A stretch of 64,000 bases of DNA. It comes from Tetmemena sp. SeJ-2015 (Eukaryota > Ciliophora > Spirotrichea > Sporadotrichida > Oxytrichidae). The notes under the pieces are model-generated. The model saw nothing but the letters and a program-made list of their open reading frames with translations, did not search any database and was not told the DNA's origin. The stretch is from assembly GCA_027382625.1 (NCBI GenBank), contig JAJKFJ010021579.1, positions 124,001 to 188,000 on the forward strand, given 5' to 3'. Below are positions 1-12,869 of this stretch, piece by piece. The position numbers and the translations under genes were made by a program. How positions within the stretch are numbered: position 1 is the stretch's first letter; each line of letters opens with the position of its first letter.

Positions 1-3000
1 TTGGAAGCTAGTATTACTCAAGAGGACCAACGTAGAAAGTGCCGTTTGAAGACAAATTAAACTCATTTCTATTAAGTTCAGGGATAAAGCCAACGTTGGG
101 ACTTTAAACTTATTTAAATTAAATAGGACCCAAGTAATTATTGGTATTCACGATTAAATGGCTGTTATTTGAAGCGCGAGGGAATAAAAATAATAGAGAC
201 TGATTCAAAGTCATAGAAGAACAAGAAGCTCTCTGGATCAGCTATCATAAGGTATGGATATAAATAGTCAGTGGTCAATTAATCAGAGAATAAATCACTT
301 TGTTCTTTAAATTTGTGGTCCAGTTTTTGGATTAGAACGAGCCATTTTTATAAAAATTAATGCTTTCATATTAAAGCCAAAAGTTAAGTTTCCAGTTGTT
401 CTATAGAGAACAACGGAGAGTCCTTGATTGTCGCAGCTAATTTTTTAAATAGTATAATTGCCCATTTTACTTTATCTATTATTTAATTTAACATTATGGG
501 ATTAAAGCTAGGATGGAAATCTAAGAAATTCTCTTAATCCGTGTAGAAAGTGCTTTTTTCATAGCACTTGTTGGTAAAGTTAGTCTAATATACATAGGGA
601 ATCTAGTCCATGAGCCAAGCTTGACCAGTTTCATTAAGAATGGAGGAATTAAGCCATTAGAAGGGAGTAGGAGGTTGAGGGGGAGCATTTATGTTTGACA
701 AGTATACTTAGCCATAGGGGTCGACGATAGCCACCGAAACCTCATTGAAAGCTGCAACTGTAAATTAAATTCTGGGTTTTTAAAATTCAATTAAAAAAAT
801 ATCATAGACAGATGCGTCAAGAATAGGCCGGCCTGTGTATAAATAATGGCCGTTTTGCATAAGAGCTCCTTGCACCAAAAGTAGAGGCTCTCCATTGTAG
901 AACCAAATTTTTTAGTTGCCCTCGTTTGAGTGAGCCACATAAAATACATTCATAATCCTGTGTATCCTTAATTAGGAATTACGTGGTAAGTGCCATTTCC
1001 ATAAACTTAGAAATCTTTGATATTTGAGAGAGCATTTATTATGATTTATTTTAAATATAGCATAAAAATAAAATTGGTGACAGATTATCTAAAAATTTAT
1101 TTTATACCGTTATTCAATTTGGGCATTTGTTTAATTATATAAGAAAAAAAGGGGTATAGAGCATCTTTCCGATTACAAGTTTCCCGTTTATCAATTGCTA
1201 AATACTGATTATAAATGCGTTTTTCAAATTTAAAAAGGGGTTTGAAATGTTAAAAAACTTAATTAGATTATTTGTTTATCAAAGTTGAATCTTCGAATCT
1301 ATCAATTAAAATGTTTAATTTAGCCAATCATCTATTTTAGTTAGATTGTAAACAATAATAAAAGTTGTAAATAAGCAATTTCTGACACAGAGTTTGCCAT
1401 GTACACATTAAATTAATCTAAAAAATTAAAGTAATTGAATATTTAAAGTCTTAATTGCCCAGAGTGTCTGATAGATAGAGGAAATAAATTAAATAATCTG
1501 AAGGATAGACTCTTTATTTAAATCAATTAAAAAGGTTAGAGGTAGTGTAAAAAATAGAACAAAGAATTCATCGCATAATGCAATTAACTTATTAAATTAA
1601 ATAAAATTCTATGAATAAAAATACGTTAAATTTGTTCAATTTTAAATAAAATTGCATCATTCCAAAGGGCATTTAATTATAAGCAATTTATAAAATTGAA
1701 GCTTTATAAGGGAGAACTCAGTTCATATTTATTTATAAGCATGCTCATTAAAATAGATAACTCCCTTTAATAGAGCATATTACTAGCCTTTTAAAGGGAT
1801 GTAAGATTATTTTATATTCTAAATTTAACTGACTACTTGAACCTAACTTTTAAATTAATCAAATATCGAAATAAATAAAAGCAAAGCTAAAATATTAAAA
1901 CCTAGTCAGGAATAGAAATTTTGCATCTTAAATAAACACCTGCACTTTTTAGTCATTTTTCTGTCAGCCAAGGTATTGCTAAAAGGATAAAGTCAATATC
2001 TATCTAGAGCACTGACAAAAAAGTTTAGCAGTTCGAGTCCCCCAATATGGAAATATTGAGCGGACTATCAGATGACTGGTGCTTAGCAACTTATTATAAT
2101 AGAGATACTGCTCACCACGAATAGAATCACTCTGTTGTGCCAAAAACCCCCATTTAAGTTTCTTTCATTGATTTTTTCTCATTTGTTAACTAATTTTACT
2201 TCACCTCAATAATAAATAATGTTGGCGATTCTCTAAACATGTTAAAAACATACTATCTTATTTGACTTCATTCACATTTGTATAAAAATTATTATAGATA
2301 GAAGTTTCCAAAAGTATCGAATTTAATTGCTTTGACATCGAATCCAGGAAAACTGGAACTCCACCAGGAATTATTCTACTCTAATCCTCCCTCAAGTTAG
2401 AAAAGTCTATTATAGCCTAAAATAAATTAATTCTAAAAGCTAACTTATATTTATTATAAGAATTAATTAAGTTTGTGACAGTTGAAAGTCATTAAAATTA
2501 TAAAAATTGCATTCGAAAAAGATTAAAAACTTTTGAGAGTCAACTCAACTACTCAATTCAAAAATATTTAACCTCTAATAAAATGTATCTGAATAATCAT
2601 AACACTCACTAATAGTGCATGATCGATTTTAATGAGGGTTAATCATGTATAATTAATTACTTATCTTGAAGACACTAATGATGGAGTTTCAAGAAGTTAT
2701 ACCATCGCGAAGGTTCAAGTTCACAGATTTCGAACCTCTTCAGACATCTTGACTAGCCACCCTACTCCATTCAAGACATTGACCTTAGACCTTTCATGGA
2801 GAGTAGGTTTCCTGAATTGAAACTCTGAGCAATTGCAAGAGAAGGCACTTCGAGTAGTGAGTTCGACATTCTATATTCAGACACTACACCAGAGCTCAAG
2901 TACTCAGAAGTGGAGCGCAATCTTGGAATTAGAGAAGCCATGGACAACATAAATGTTTAGCCGTGTTACAACAACTACTTCATCATCAGATTGAACTGGG

Positions 3001-3622
3001 AAATGCTCCTCCTGACTTCTCTTTCACAGAGAGGGACAAATATTGCTCTTCTTTTTCTAAATAGTTAGCTATGAACGCTAGTATTGTATTAAATTATTCA
3101 CTTTCACAACTGAATTAGATCATGAACTATAAGCAGAGGAATGCAAATGAGTTGTCAAAAGAAATTAATTTAATTGGCTTTTTTAAACAAATTACAGATC
3201 TAGAATCTATCAATAATTTAACCTTCCAAAAATTTGCACATCTTTGCTTGTTATTTAAATATAACCTTTTTTTTGAATTAATTTTGCATCTTAAAGGTTT
3301 CTCCAGCAACATTGAAACTCTGAGTAGCATAGATCGACCCATTTGGAGATGTATATACGCTAGAGAAGTTTGAGAAACTAATCTATTAAGAGCTAGGAGT
3401 AGGATCCCATGTGAAGTTTGCAGCTGGAGATTAAGCCCACAGAGAGGTCAGAAACTGTTTAGGGACCATTCCATTTTTAAAATTAAGTATAAAATATATT
3501 ATTCCATTTCTGGTCTGGAGATCAGATTAGTTGGAGGCTAACTGATTGAGGCATATCCCCACAACTACACCTGCCAAGCAGAAGCCAATAGTCTTTAATC
3601 TGTAGGACTTTCTTTGTTTCAC
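1..3622 (-). CDS. Tectonin-like + TLDc protein, tandem copy A (runs off window start)
   Basis: Read on the minus strand with TAA/TAG as Gln. Near 3560-3622 is a hydrophobic N-terminal segment (KTIGFCLAGVVVGICL), then a tectonin-like stretch (SPNGSIYATQSF, about 3270-3480). After gaps come a linker rich in Pro (PPQPPTPF, near 680) and a TLDc domain at about 1-650 (NKCYEKSTFY, FLDFH, then CDNQGLSVVLYRTTG). The frame ends at GTFYVGPLEQY at the window edge, so the 3' end is missing. TLDc domains occur in intracellular stress proteins elsewhere; here a signal or anchor segment suggests export or membrane attachment (inference). The codon equivalent to copy B's ATG is GTG at 3620-3622, so the copy may lack its start. 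The coding blocks are separated by AT-rich, non-coding stretches interpreted as IESs. Function unknown. Confidence 0.6.
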
Positions 3623-4149
3623 CTGAATAAGTTGAAGGTGAGACAAATGAAAAGATACGATTGAAGTGTAGTCAGTGCACTTACCTCGGAATTTATGTAA
3701 CTCATTTAATATAACTTATAATTTATTGATAAGCCTGTTTAATTTTAAATAAATTAAAATTGATGAAAGGAAATGCTATAATGGTTACAAGCAGTTAAAA
3801 GAATATCTTGGCTGAAACTAAAATATGAGGAAATTCTTATCTTTGTAGCTTTTTGAATTGGCGTTTGCTTACGAATTTAGAGCAAGAAAAATTTAATTAA
3901 AATAATGAGGATAAAATTAAAGGAGTTGTCTCTGAATAATATATCTCGCTTCTTAAATTTGTTTTTAAGTTTTATAATAAGGAAATATCAGAAGTATCTA
4001 TCGAGAAATTTAAAAACTTTGAAATGAGAGATTTAACTCCCACGTTAATTAAAACCCTTAATTTTAAAATTAATTTTTTAATCATTTTAATAATATATAC
4101 TAGGAGTTAACCCACCTTAATAAATGAATTTTATGCTAAATATCTTTTC

Positions 4150-4410
4150 CGATTGGTTGAACTTTTGTAATCAAAAGAAAATTAAAAGCTGCAACCTTAG
4201 ATGCACAACTAGATCTCCAGTAAAAGTCTGGTAAACTGGATCCCATTTTTAAAGATAGTTGAATATTTCATAGTTGGTAAAATATTCGATAATAGCCCAA
4301 AGAGATCCATCTGCTCCAACAGATGCCCAAAAACAAAATTTTTAATTTAAATTAATTAAAATTCTTTGAGCCACACAATCTACCTTGCTGGAATAGTTAC
4401 AGCCTGTGAA
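4150..4410 (-). CDS. Displaced tectonin-like coding segment upstream of copy A
   Basis: A minus-strand segment that reads VGADGSLWAI followed by YLQKWDP, a tectonin/beta-propeller-like repeat. It is preceded by SQAVTIPARQIVW, joined across a 44 bp insert at 4327-4370. The segment lies about 530 bp 5' of the hydrophobic N-terminal coding block of copy A, although such repeats should follow the N terminus. The same displaced position is seen in copy B (12590-12865) and at 32345-32610. Either it is a scrambled germline coding segment or it belongs to a separate upstream gene. Confidence 0.5.
4327..4370 (-). other. Predicted IES, 44 bp, pointer CCA (+ strand)
   Basis: CCA at 4327-4329 repeats at 4371-4373. 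Excising one copy plus the insert joins the minus-strand frame as ...IVWASVGADGSLW. The length is not a multiple of three, so removal is needed for the frame. No GT-AG ends at the join that restores the frame. Inferred from sequence only. Confidence 0.6.
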
Positions 4411-5265
4411 TTAATATTTCAAATAACCTTCAATTGACTATTGATAGGAAATTAGACTGTTACAAAAATAAGTTACTAAAATGATTAATAGTGTCCATTT
4501 AAATTTCTCTATTGTACATCGCAGTTTAAAGAATTTACTTACTTTCACTCAAGTTACTTTAAATGCTTTTATTAAATAATTTTCTCGACAGTTTTATATT
4601 TAATTTTCGATTATATAGTTACTTAGGAATACTTAAAAAAGAATATCCTGATGAGAATTTTTTTATTTTGAAATTTCATTCATTAAAAAAGGCTACCTTT
4701 TAGTGTCTATCTTGCTACAATAAATTGTGTAAATCAGCTGCTATCTTTTATAAAATATAAAATGACAAATTTTAGCAAAGGTCTGTTTTTCTCTTAAAAA
4801 TAACGGACTATATATTTTTTTTCTTTAAAGATCTGCATTCCTATTGAAACTTAAAATTATATTAAAAAATCAATTACATATACAAATGTAAAAAAAATAA
4901 TGTTCTTTTAATCCTCTTAAAAATAATATATGATAAATTTGATAAATTAACATTTAAAATCAATATTTTAAAGTATATCTGGCTAAAATAAAATTAAGTT
5001 CATATCAAGATTTAATTAAAAGTCTTTGTAATACATAAAATGTTTATTATTCTTGATGAAATAAACAAGGATCATTTCAAGTATGGACTCTATCATAATA
5101 GGGATAGGTAAAAAGTACTTTATAAAAATATTATAAATTTAGAATTGAGTTTCAAATTATAAATAAAGAATATACTCTCATCATGAATTTAAATGACGTA
5201 GCTTTTGGAATATTAATGAGTAGTGGGCTATATTTAACTTCTCTTTTTATATACATTCAGACGCA

Positions 5266-5782
5266 AATTTAAGAGCCACCAAACTCTAGTTTAAACCAAT
5301 CCACTAATCCACACTAAACCGAAGCTACACTAAGAGATCAGTTTACTAGGGAGGAACGCAGATTCACCATTAGTCTAGGTGGCTATGAACTAGCCTGCTT
5401 ACCACCCTAAAGAAAGAAAAAGGTGTCCGGAGTGTCCATCTTGGTCAGTGCTGTTCAAAACCCCCCTTCTACCGTCTTCATTATTACTACTGCTCTAATA
5501 ATCCTTACAAAGTCCACTCTGTAGACACTGTCCATTCAGCTCACAGTCTCCGGCTATAGGCAGGGTTCGATCCCCGCATATATTTTCTCCGCACTGACCA
5601 AAAGGTAAACTTCGAACTTATAATAAAATCAGGAAGGAGTAGTCGAGCCCTATAATATCTACCTTGACCAATTGGAAATCTTAGCTTTTCTCACTTGAAG
5701 ATTGATTTTTATTCAGTATAGTTATGGTGCATTAGTGAATTAGTGGATTGGTTTAAACTAGAGTGCAATGGTTCTTAGATGT
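5266..5782. mobile_element. Small terminal-inverted-repeat element (MITE-like), about 517 bp
   Basis: The sequence near 5268-5315 (core CTCTAGTTTAAACCAATCC) recurs inverted near 5733-5782, giving imperfect terminal inverted repeats of about 50 bp. ACGCA occurs just outside both ends (5261-5265 and 5783-5787), a possible 5 bp target duplication. The interior has no convincing coding frame. It includes a GGTTCGATCC motif resembling a tRNA T-loop near 5565, but no cloverleaf could be built around it. Confidence 0.5.
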
Positions 5783-5789
5783 ACGCAGG

Positions 5790-8090
5790 AAAATACACCA
5801 ACAAACCAACTTGAGTTTATAATAATAGTCTGCCGCTCATTAATACTCTCAAAGTAATTTCGAAACTATTTAATTTAGGCGGGGGAATGTAACTTTCCCC
5901 AACGAATTAATTTCTTTATTCTAATATGAAAATCTATTCACAATTTATTATATAACCTTACTTATTGCATATTTGCTGAGATATTTACTTAGACTTTCAT
6001 TAATATAAATCCATCAATGGGTATAATAGACAAGGGCATAATTTAAACAGCATTTCATTTTAATTCTTGCATAAAATCGAAAGCCATTTCACATTTATTA
6101 CGGAATATGTAATATCATCTCTAGCTAACTAAGGTCATGGGTATGGAAGCAGAAAAGCCATCTCGAGTCCCATAGAGTAGCAGTTTAGGGTAAGTGCTTC
6201 AATATTCTAAGGTTAATTCTAGTTTTTGGATACTTCAGTTACACTAGATCATCTCACTCTCTCTAGATTAGGAAATTAAACCTAAAACACTTCTTTTTTA
6301 ATCAACACTGGTATCTAAAAAATGTATGAAATATGGATCTTTCAATATCAAAGAAGTGAATAGTAAAGGTTTTAGTTTCTTACTTTTAAATCCTCTTTCT
6401 TTATTTATCTCAAATTGCTTAATAGTTTAAAAAAATAATCTTTAAAAAATGAATGCTGCTTCTACATATCTTAGGATTGTACAATTTTAGAGCATCTGAG
6501 TTTGAAATTAGTGCTTCCTTGTTTACTTAAAGGTAATTAAGTGTTTTGAATCGGGAATCATAGAAATTAAACAGTTCTTAAATGCAACTTAAAGTTCTTC
6601 GTTAACGAGGATGTTATCAGGTTTGAAAAGAAAAGTAGGGTATGATATATTTTAATTATTAAATAGGAAAAGATTAGGTTTTAATTAAATTTAGTCACCC
6701 CATTGGTTAATCACTGATCTCTACAGGGAAATCCAATTAAACATTAGAGTTTTAATTATAGCTCTGATCATTATATTAAACACCAATCAATATTAGAATT
6801 AAACCATATTAGCCAATCACTGATCTCTATTTAATATAGTCTCAAGCACATCTCTAATTAAGAATTGGGCTTTCATCTTATTCTTACAACCCACGATCCA
6901 CTTCTCTTATTTCTCTTTATAAGTGCAAAACTATTATTCTCTCATATTTCCAGCAGGTCAATTTTTGAATTAATTTTGAGATACTTGCTCGCTATCATTA
7001 TTTTTTTTCCTCATATGTTTATAACTTCATTTGTTTGCTCAATATGACTAAAAGATTTAATTTTTAAGCTTTTTTTAATTTATATGTTTAAATTACTCAA
7101 TATGAAACACTACTTCTTGGTTAAGAATATAAACATGATTATGATGCTAATATGTATTTGGTTGATCTATCTTTTATTTAATTAATTTATTCATGAATCA
7201 ATGAGTTTTAAGAAATTAAACCGAAATTATAATCAGAACTGATCAGATCTGTCAGTGTAGATAAGCATCTTCTATCTTTTTAAAGAGAAAGAGAGCTATC
7301 AAGGTCTTCAATACATACTCTCATAAGTTTAATTAATAAATTTTTTACAAGTTTTCATTTAATATAAAATAAGTTTCATCGCAAATAATTTAATAGAACA
7401 AATTCATCATTAAAATAAACACCTATATTTGTCATTAAGAGCCAATAATTATAAATAGTTTTGATTCAAGATTTCTTATAAATTTTAATTTATAGAATAT
7501 GACGGGGTGGGAGGACTGTAAATTGGAGGCAGTTAAACTAATATTTTAGTTATTGATCTGTAGTATTGCTGCCACAGAATTAATCAAGCAAACTGACACT
7601 TTTTTGAATATTGGAGACTTTGCAGTCAAGATTAAATTTCGTTCGTTAATTATTCTCAAAGCTAGGAACTTTAGAGATCAGGCCGCCTGTTATATTTATT
7701 TAATAGGAATTCTTAATATAATTCAAATTAAATAGAAGACGTTTGATATTTAAATTCAATGTTTGACTATAATAATTTTTAATTAATCTCTAAAAATTGG
7801 AGATTACTCTTAAAGAATAATCTCCAAAATGACACTCTAAAAAGCGTTAGATTTTTATCATCATTTTCTCCATCACCAAATTTTGTATTTGGAGCAAGAT
7901 CGCTTAAAACTTGAAACTAAGGACTTTTTAATTTAACAACTAAATATCACTTATAAATTCTGATTTATTTATGATAAGTTGGGAATGTTGAGTTAAAGGT
8001 GCTAGCATTTAAAGTGAATGCTTCAATCTGACTGATTTAGAAGATATTAGTTTGATTCCAGAACATCAACTCATCGTAGCTGTAGTTCAT
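5790..8090. other. AT-rich spacer without a supported gene
   Basis: Between the two tandem TLDc genes. A long TGA-free frame exists near 7550-7970 on the plus strand, but it has no recognisable motif, and with only one stop codon in AT-rich DNA such frames arise by chance. A hairpin (TTGGAGATTA and its complement) lies at about 7797-7830. A short direct repeat (AATCACTGATCTCTA) occurs near 6711 and 6824. Confidence 0.5.
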
Positions 8091-11000
8091 TCATTCAATT
8101 TTAAAAAGAAACTAATTTTCCCTAAGCTATAAAAATATCCTTATTGGAAGCTTGTATTAGTCAAGAGGACCAACGTAGAAGGTACCATTTGACGACAAAT
8201 TAAACTCATTTCTATTAAGGTCAGTGATGAAGCCAACGTTGGGACTTTATACTTATTTTAAAGTATATAAATTAAATAGGACCCATGTAATTATTGGTAT
8301 TCATTATTAAAGAGCTATTGTAATAAGCGCGAGGGAATAAAAATAATAGAGACTGATTCAAGATCATAGAAGAACAAGAAGCTCTCTGGGGCAGCTATCA
8401 TAAGCTATGGTTATGAATAGTTTGTGGTCAATTGATCATAGAATAAATCACTTTATTCTTTAAATTTGTGGTCCAGTTTTGGGATTAGAACGAGCCATTT
8501 TTATAAAAATTAATGCTTTCATATTAAAGCCAAAAGTTAAGTTTCCAGTAGTTCTATAGAGAACAACGGAGAGTCCTTGATTGTCGCAGCTAATTTTTTA
8601 AATAGTATAATTGCCCATTTTACTTTATCTATTATTTAATTTAACATTATGGGATTAAAGCTAGGATGGAAATCTAAGAAATTCTCTTAATCCGTGTAGA
8701 AAGTGCTTTTTTCATAGCACTTGTTGGTAAAGTTAGTCTAATATACATAGGGAATCTAGTCCATGAGCCAAGCTTGACCAGTTTCATTAAGAATGGAGGA
8801 ATTAAGCCATTAGAAGGGAGTAGGAGGTGAGGGAGGGGAAGGTGGGCTAGGAGGTTGAGGGGGAGAATATATGTTTGACAAGTATACTTAGCCATAGGGA
8901 TCGACGATAGCCACTGATACCTCATTGAAAGCTGCAACTGTAAATTGAATTCTGGGTTTTTAAAATTCAATTTGAATAGATATCACAGATGCGTCAAAAA
9001 CGGTCTCCTACCCGTAAAATGTTACGTCAATCTGCTCAAGGATTCCAAATCGTGTCAGAAAGAGAGGCTAGCCATTGTAGAACCAAATTTTTTTGTACCC
9101 ATAGGTTGAGTAAACCACATAAAATACTAAGCCTGTGAATCCATCGCCAGGAAGTACGTGGTAGGTACCATTTCCCTGAACTTAGAAATCTGTTACATTT
9201 GAGAGAGCATATATCTTATTTTTAATTCTTTTTAACTACATACAGTTTATTGGATCATAAAATTAGTTTAGAACAATAATACAAGGTTAAAATTTTTATA
9301 TCAGAATAATTATGATATCATTCATTTGTGTATGTATCTACACAAGTTACTAACCTTTATGATTTTGCGAGAGTATTCTCTCAGAGTTTTAAGCAACATA
9401 AGCTTATAATCCTTAATATGAAATCATTATGAAAGCGTATATCATTTCTCAAGACTTGTGAAATTTTAGAATAGGCCCTTAATATTTTATGATAGTCTTT
9501 CTAAAGTAAAGTAAAGTAAAGTAAAATTTTAGGAATATAATTAATAATCAATTTCATTAAATCAGCACTTTCGTACTGTTTATAGAAATCAGATAGTCTT
9601 TCTAATAACCTGCAGATCTGGAAAAATATTCAAATTAAATCCTTTTATATAATTTTAAAAAATAAATTTAATTTAATTTCAAACTATAAATTATCAATAA
9701 GCAATTTCTGAGTCAGAGTTTGCCATGTAGGCATTAAATTAATCTTACAAAGTAAAGTAATTTAAAATTTAAAGTCTTAATTGCCCTGAGTGTCTAATAG
9801 ATAGAAAAATTTCGAGAATTAAATTAAGTAAAAGGGCATAAGTTAAGCTCAAAATTTGAGAGCAATAAATTTCTATTCAATTAAAGATATTTATAATTTC
9901 AGATCGAGCTTTCGGAAATGGTATGAGGAAGTTTGGGAAAGTAAAATTTACTAAGTGTAATTTATTATATTATAGAATAAAAATTGAAAACAATGAAATT
10001 GTGGGAATGAGAGTAAAATATGTATCATGTATTTAAATATTTCTCTATAATTAAAAGATAAATAAATTAAAAAATCAATAAATAATTCCAAATATTATAT
10101 AGTAGTTCTAACATCTGAGTTATAGGCTCTTGAAATTTTGTATTATTTAAATAAGGAGTAATGCAAATGTCTGCTTCATTTATTGCTTTTGAATGGTAAT
10201 TTTGAGAATTTAAAAGAAGAAAGCTATTTAAATTTTCGATTAGTCTAAATTATATGTGAATTAGAGGATTGGGGATTGAGGAGGAAATAATTTCTTTTAG
10301 AGCTATGTTTCAATCTACACTTATTATTTTAAACAATATTAATTTAATTTAAATTCTATACTGTAATAGAGTGTCTTCTTTAATTTGCCCACTTTTCTAT
10401 ATAAATTTAGAAGAGGAATTTGTGATAAAACTTGAACTTTTCAAACCTAGAATATTGTTTTTAAAAAGAGTTATCGAGAACCTTTGGATGATTACTACTT
10501 TGTCTGAAAGAGGGCAGGGGTAAAGTCACTTAATGGAGATCGTCAGGAAGCTCATTCATATAAGCTCTACCACCCCTAATTCTTTATTGAAGTTTATCAT
10601 AATCGGCTCTCTTTAACTAACTTGCATTAATCATTTAAAATTTCTTGCATAGTATTTTCTTTAAAGCTCCTTAAAAAATCCCATATCAATTAAGAGCTAA
10701 ACTGCATCTAAAATAAAAAATTATAATAGATAGAAGTTTCCAAAAGTGTCGAATTTAATTGCTTTGGCATCGAATCCAGGGAAACAGGAAAGCCACCAGG
10801 AACTATTCTACTCTACCTGTCCCATAAGCTAGAAAAGTCTGGGGGGGCCCTTTCCTCGACAGTAAAATTTTATAATGAAAAAAAGTGAAGGAAAAATATG
10901 TTTATAGGGTAATTTTCACTCCTAAATCTGATTCTTCAAGTTATAGAGGTGTATGAGAACATTTAAGGCTTCCAATCTTACTCCTAATTCAGTCAGCTGA

Positions 11001-12139
11001 TGGTCAGCTGAACCTAAATAAAATCTATATTTTAAGCAAATTTTTCGCGATTGTAAAATAACCTTAAAGTGCAATTATGAAATATTGCACGATTTTTTGA
11101 ATACATAACCTGCTTCAGCTATAAGACCATAGAAGTTGAACTCAAAATTTGCAGCATTAGTCCCCAGATCATAGTATAAATTTTCGTTATATTTAAATGT
11201 TACAATATTTCATAATTTCACTTTAAGGTTATTTTACAATCGCGAAAAATTTGCTTAAAATATAGATTTTATTTAGGTTCAGCTGACCATCAGCTGAATG
11301 AATTAGGAGTAAGATTTGAAGCCTTAAATGTTCTCATACACCTCTATAACTTGAAGAATCAGATTTAGGAGTGAAAATTACCCTATAAACATATTTTTCC
11401 TTCACTTTTTTTCATTATAAAATTTTACTGTCGAGGAAAGGCCCCCCCCGAAAAGTCTATTACAACAAAGAATAAATATATTTGATAACAAAGGTTGAAA
11501 TTATTATAATAAAATTAAAATCCAGTGACAGTTGAAAAATCTCAATTAATGCAATTGCCATTCTATAAAGATTAAATTTTAGGATTACACAGGACAACAG
11601 CACGTTCTCTTAACTAGTACTGAATAAGTGCTGGTTTTTAAAATGATTATTAATTACATTCCTCAAATTTTACTTTACTTTAAAATTTTTGGAGAGCAAA
11701 GCCCTTATATTTTAACTTAGATATCGTATTAATATAACTCCCTCAAACGAAATATTATTTATATCATGTTATATTAACCTATCATCTGTTTAAATTAATT
11801 TTGCATCATAAAAGTTTCTCCTGCAACATAGAAACTCTGAGTAGTAAAGATCGTTCCATTTGGAGATGTAAATACATCTGAGAAGTTTGAGAAACTAATT
11901 TATTGAGAGCTAGGAGTAGGATCCCATGTGAAGTTTGCAGGTGGAGATTAAGCCCACAGAGAGGTTAAAAACTTTTGTGGAGCCATGCCATTACAAATTA
12001 ATTTTACATCTTTTATTTCTTCATTTCTTGTCTGCAGATCAGATTAGTTGGAAGCGAACTAGCTGAGGCATATACCTACAGCTACTCCAGCCAAGCAGAA
12101 GCCAATAGTCTTGAGCTTCTCAGACTTTCTTTGTTTCAT
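8091..12139 (-). CDS. Tectonin-like + TLDc protein, tandem copy B
   Basis: Minus-strand paralogue of copy A. ATG at 12137-12139 begins MKQRKSEKLKTIGFCLAGVA, a basic N terminus followed by a hydrophobic segment. One unbroken frame then continues through a tectonin-like repeat (SPNGTIFTTQSF) to about 11795. A second repeat block at about 10720-10840 reads WLSCFPGFDAKAIKFDTFGN. The TLDc part at 8091-8950 has CDNQG and ends GTFYVGPLDQYKLP, closing on TGA at 8091-8093. The Pro-rich linker near 8830-8870 is longer than in copy A (repeated SPP units), a clear length difference between paralogues. A 609 bp foldback element is inserted at 10841. Given the AT-rich gaps, the reading is that these are germline coding segments separated by IESs. 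Product role unknown. Confidence 0.6.
10841..11449. mobile_element. 609 bp foldback element with G-run termini
   Basis: Two nearly identical inverted arms of about 247 bp (10841-11087 and 11202-11449, very few mismatches) surround a loop of about 114 bp. The ends are GGGGGGGCC...TTTCCTCGAC and its complement. It is flanked by a direct repeat GAAAAGTCT at 10832-10840 and 11450-11458. The paralogous position in copy A (near 2400) has a single GAAAAGTCT and no insert, so the empty site is seen directly. No coding frame inside: a non-autonomous, recently inserted element. Confidence 0.9.
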
Positions 12140-12589
12140 CTAAATTAATGTGAGTTTTATTATAAAGATATGACAAAAGTCTAGTTGGGTGCACTTACCT
12201 CAGACTTCATATAACTCATTTATTATAACTAATAATTTATTGAAACTCAATTTAACTTTTAAATATATTAGAAATTATGAAATAAGATGCTGCTAAAAAT
12301 ATCTCCAATTGAAATACTTTCTACAGTTTTATTATAGACAGCATAATTTTAATACCCTTTTTTAGGCTTTATCAGATTCTAATCATGACTAATTCAAGCT
12401 GCATCTTTAAAAATATAATGAGGATTTTAAACGGATCATATCTCAGTAAATAAAAAATATAACTGCAACTAAAATTCTTTACTCGGCATGTTTTATTGCT
12501 TAATTATTATTTCAAATTAAATTCTAGCTTATTATAAATTGCAGTCGATCAATCTATCTTAACAAGTGATTATTAATTTTAGGTATTAA

Positions 12590-12865
12590 ATATCTTTTCT
12601 TATTGGTTGAATTTTTGTATGAAAAATTAAAAGCTGCAACCTTACTACCAGCAAAATTTGTTTTAGAAAATCTTTAGAAAAGTGGGTCCCACTTTGAAAG
12701 ATAGTTGAAAGTGTCATTGGAATAACTGTCATGGAGAATAGCCCAAAGAGATCCATCTGCTCCTACAGATGCCTCAAAATAAAGCCATTTATATCTATTT
12801 TTTCATAGTAATGTCACATAATCTACGTTGCATGAGTAGTTACAGCCTGTGAATCTTCACATATT
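12590..12865 (-). CDS. Displaced tectonin-like coding segment upstream of copy B
   Basis: Minus strand: ASVGADGSLWAI, then YLSKWDPLF and further open frame (AGSKVAAFNF). Equivalent to 4150-4410 in copy A. It lies 5' of the ATG block at 12139, i.e. in a non-linear order with respect to the expected protein. The upstream junction that joins cleanly in copy A does not join cleanly here, so this copy may have drifted. Confidence 0.45.
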
Positions 12866-12869
12866 TATA

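Larger units (their letters stand above)
8144..12865. repeat. Diverged tandem duplication of window positions 1-4410
   Basis: Blocks match at 1-1010 with 8144-9200, 2290-2405 with 10720-10840, 3270-3700 with 11795-12230, and 4150-4410 with 12590-12865. The spacers between the blocks are far less conserved, which marks the blocks as the constrained (coding) parts. This is the main evidence for gene structure here. Confidence 0.85.

Noticed and set aside
5540..5590. tRNA gene suggested by GGTTCGATCC
   Set aside because: No acceptor stem or anticodon arm could be paired around the T-loop-like motif. The same holds for GTTCGAGTCC near 2033.
7517..7971. Long plus-strand open frame with TAA/TAG as Gln
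   Set aside because: With TGA as the only stop in AT-rich DNA, frames of about 150 codons are expected by chance. No motif or paralogue support.
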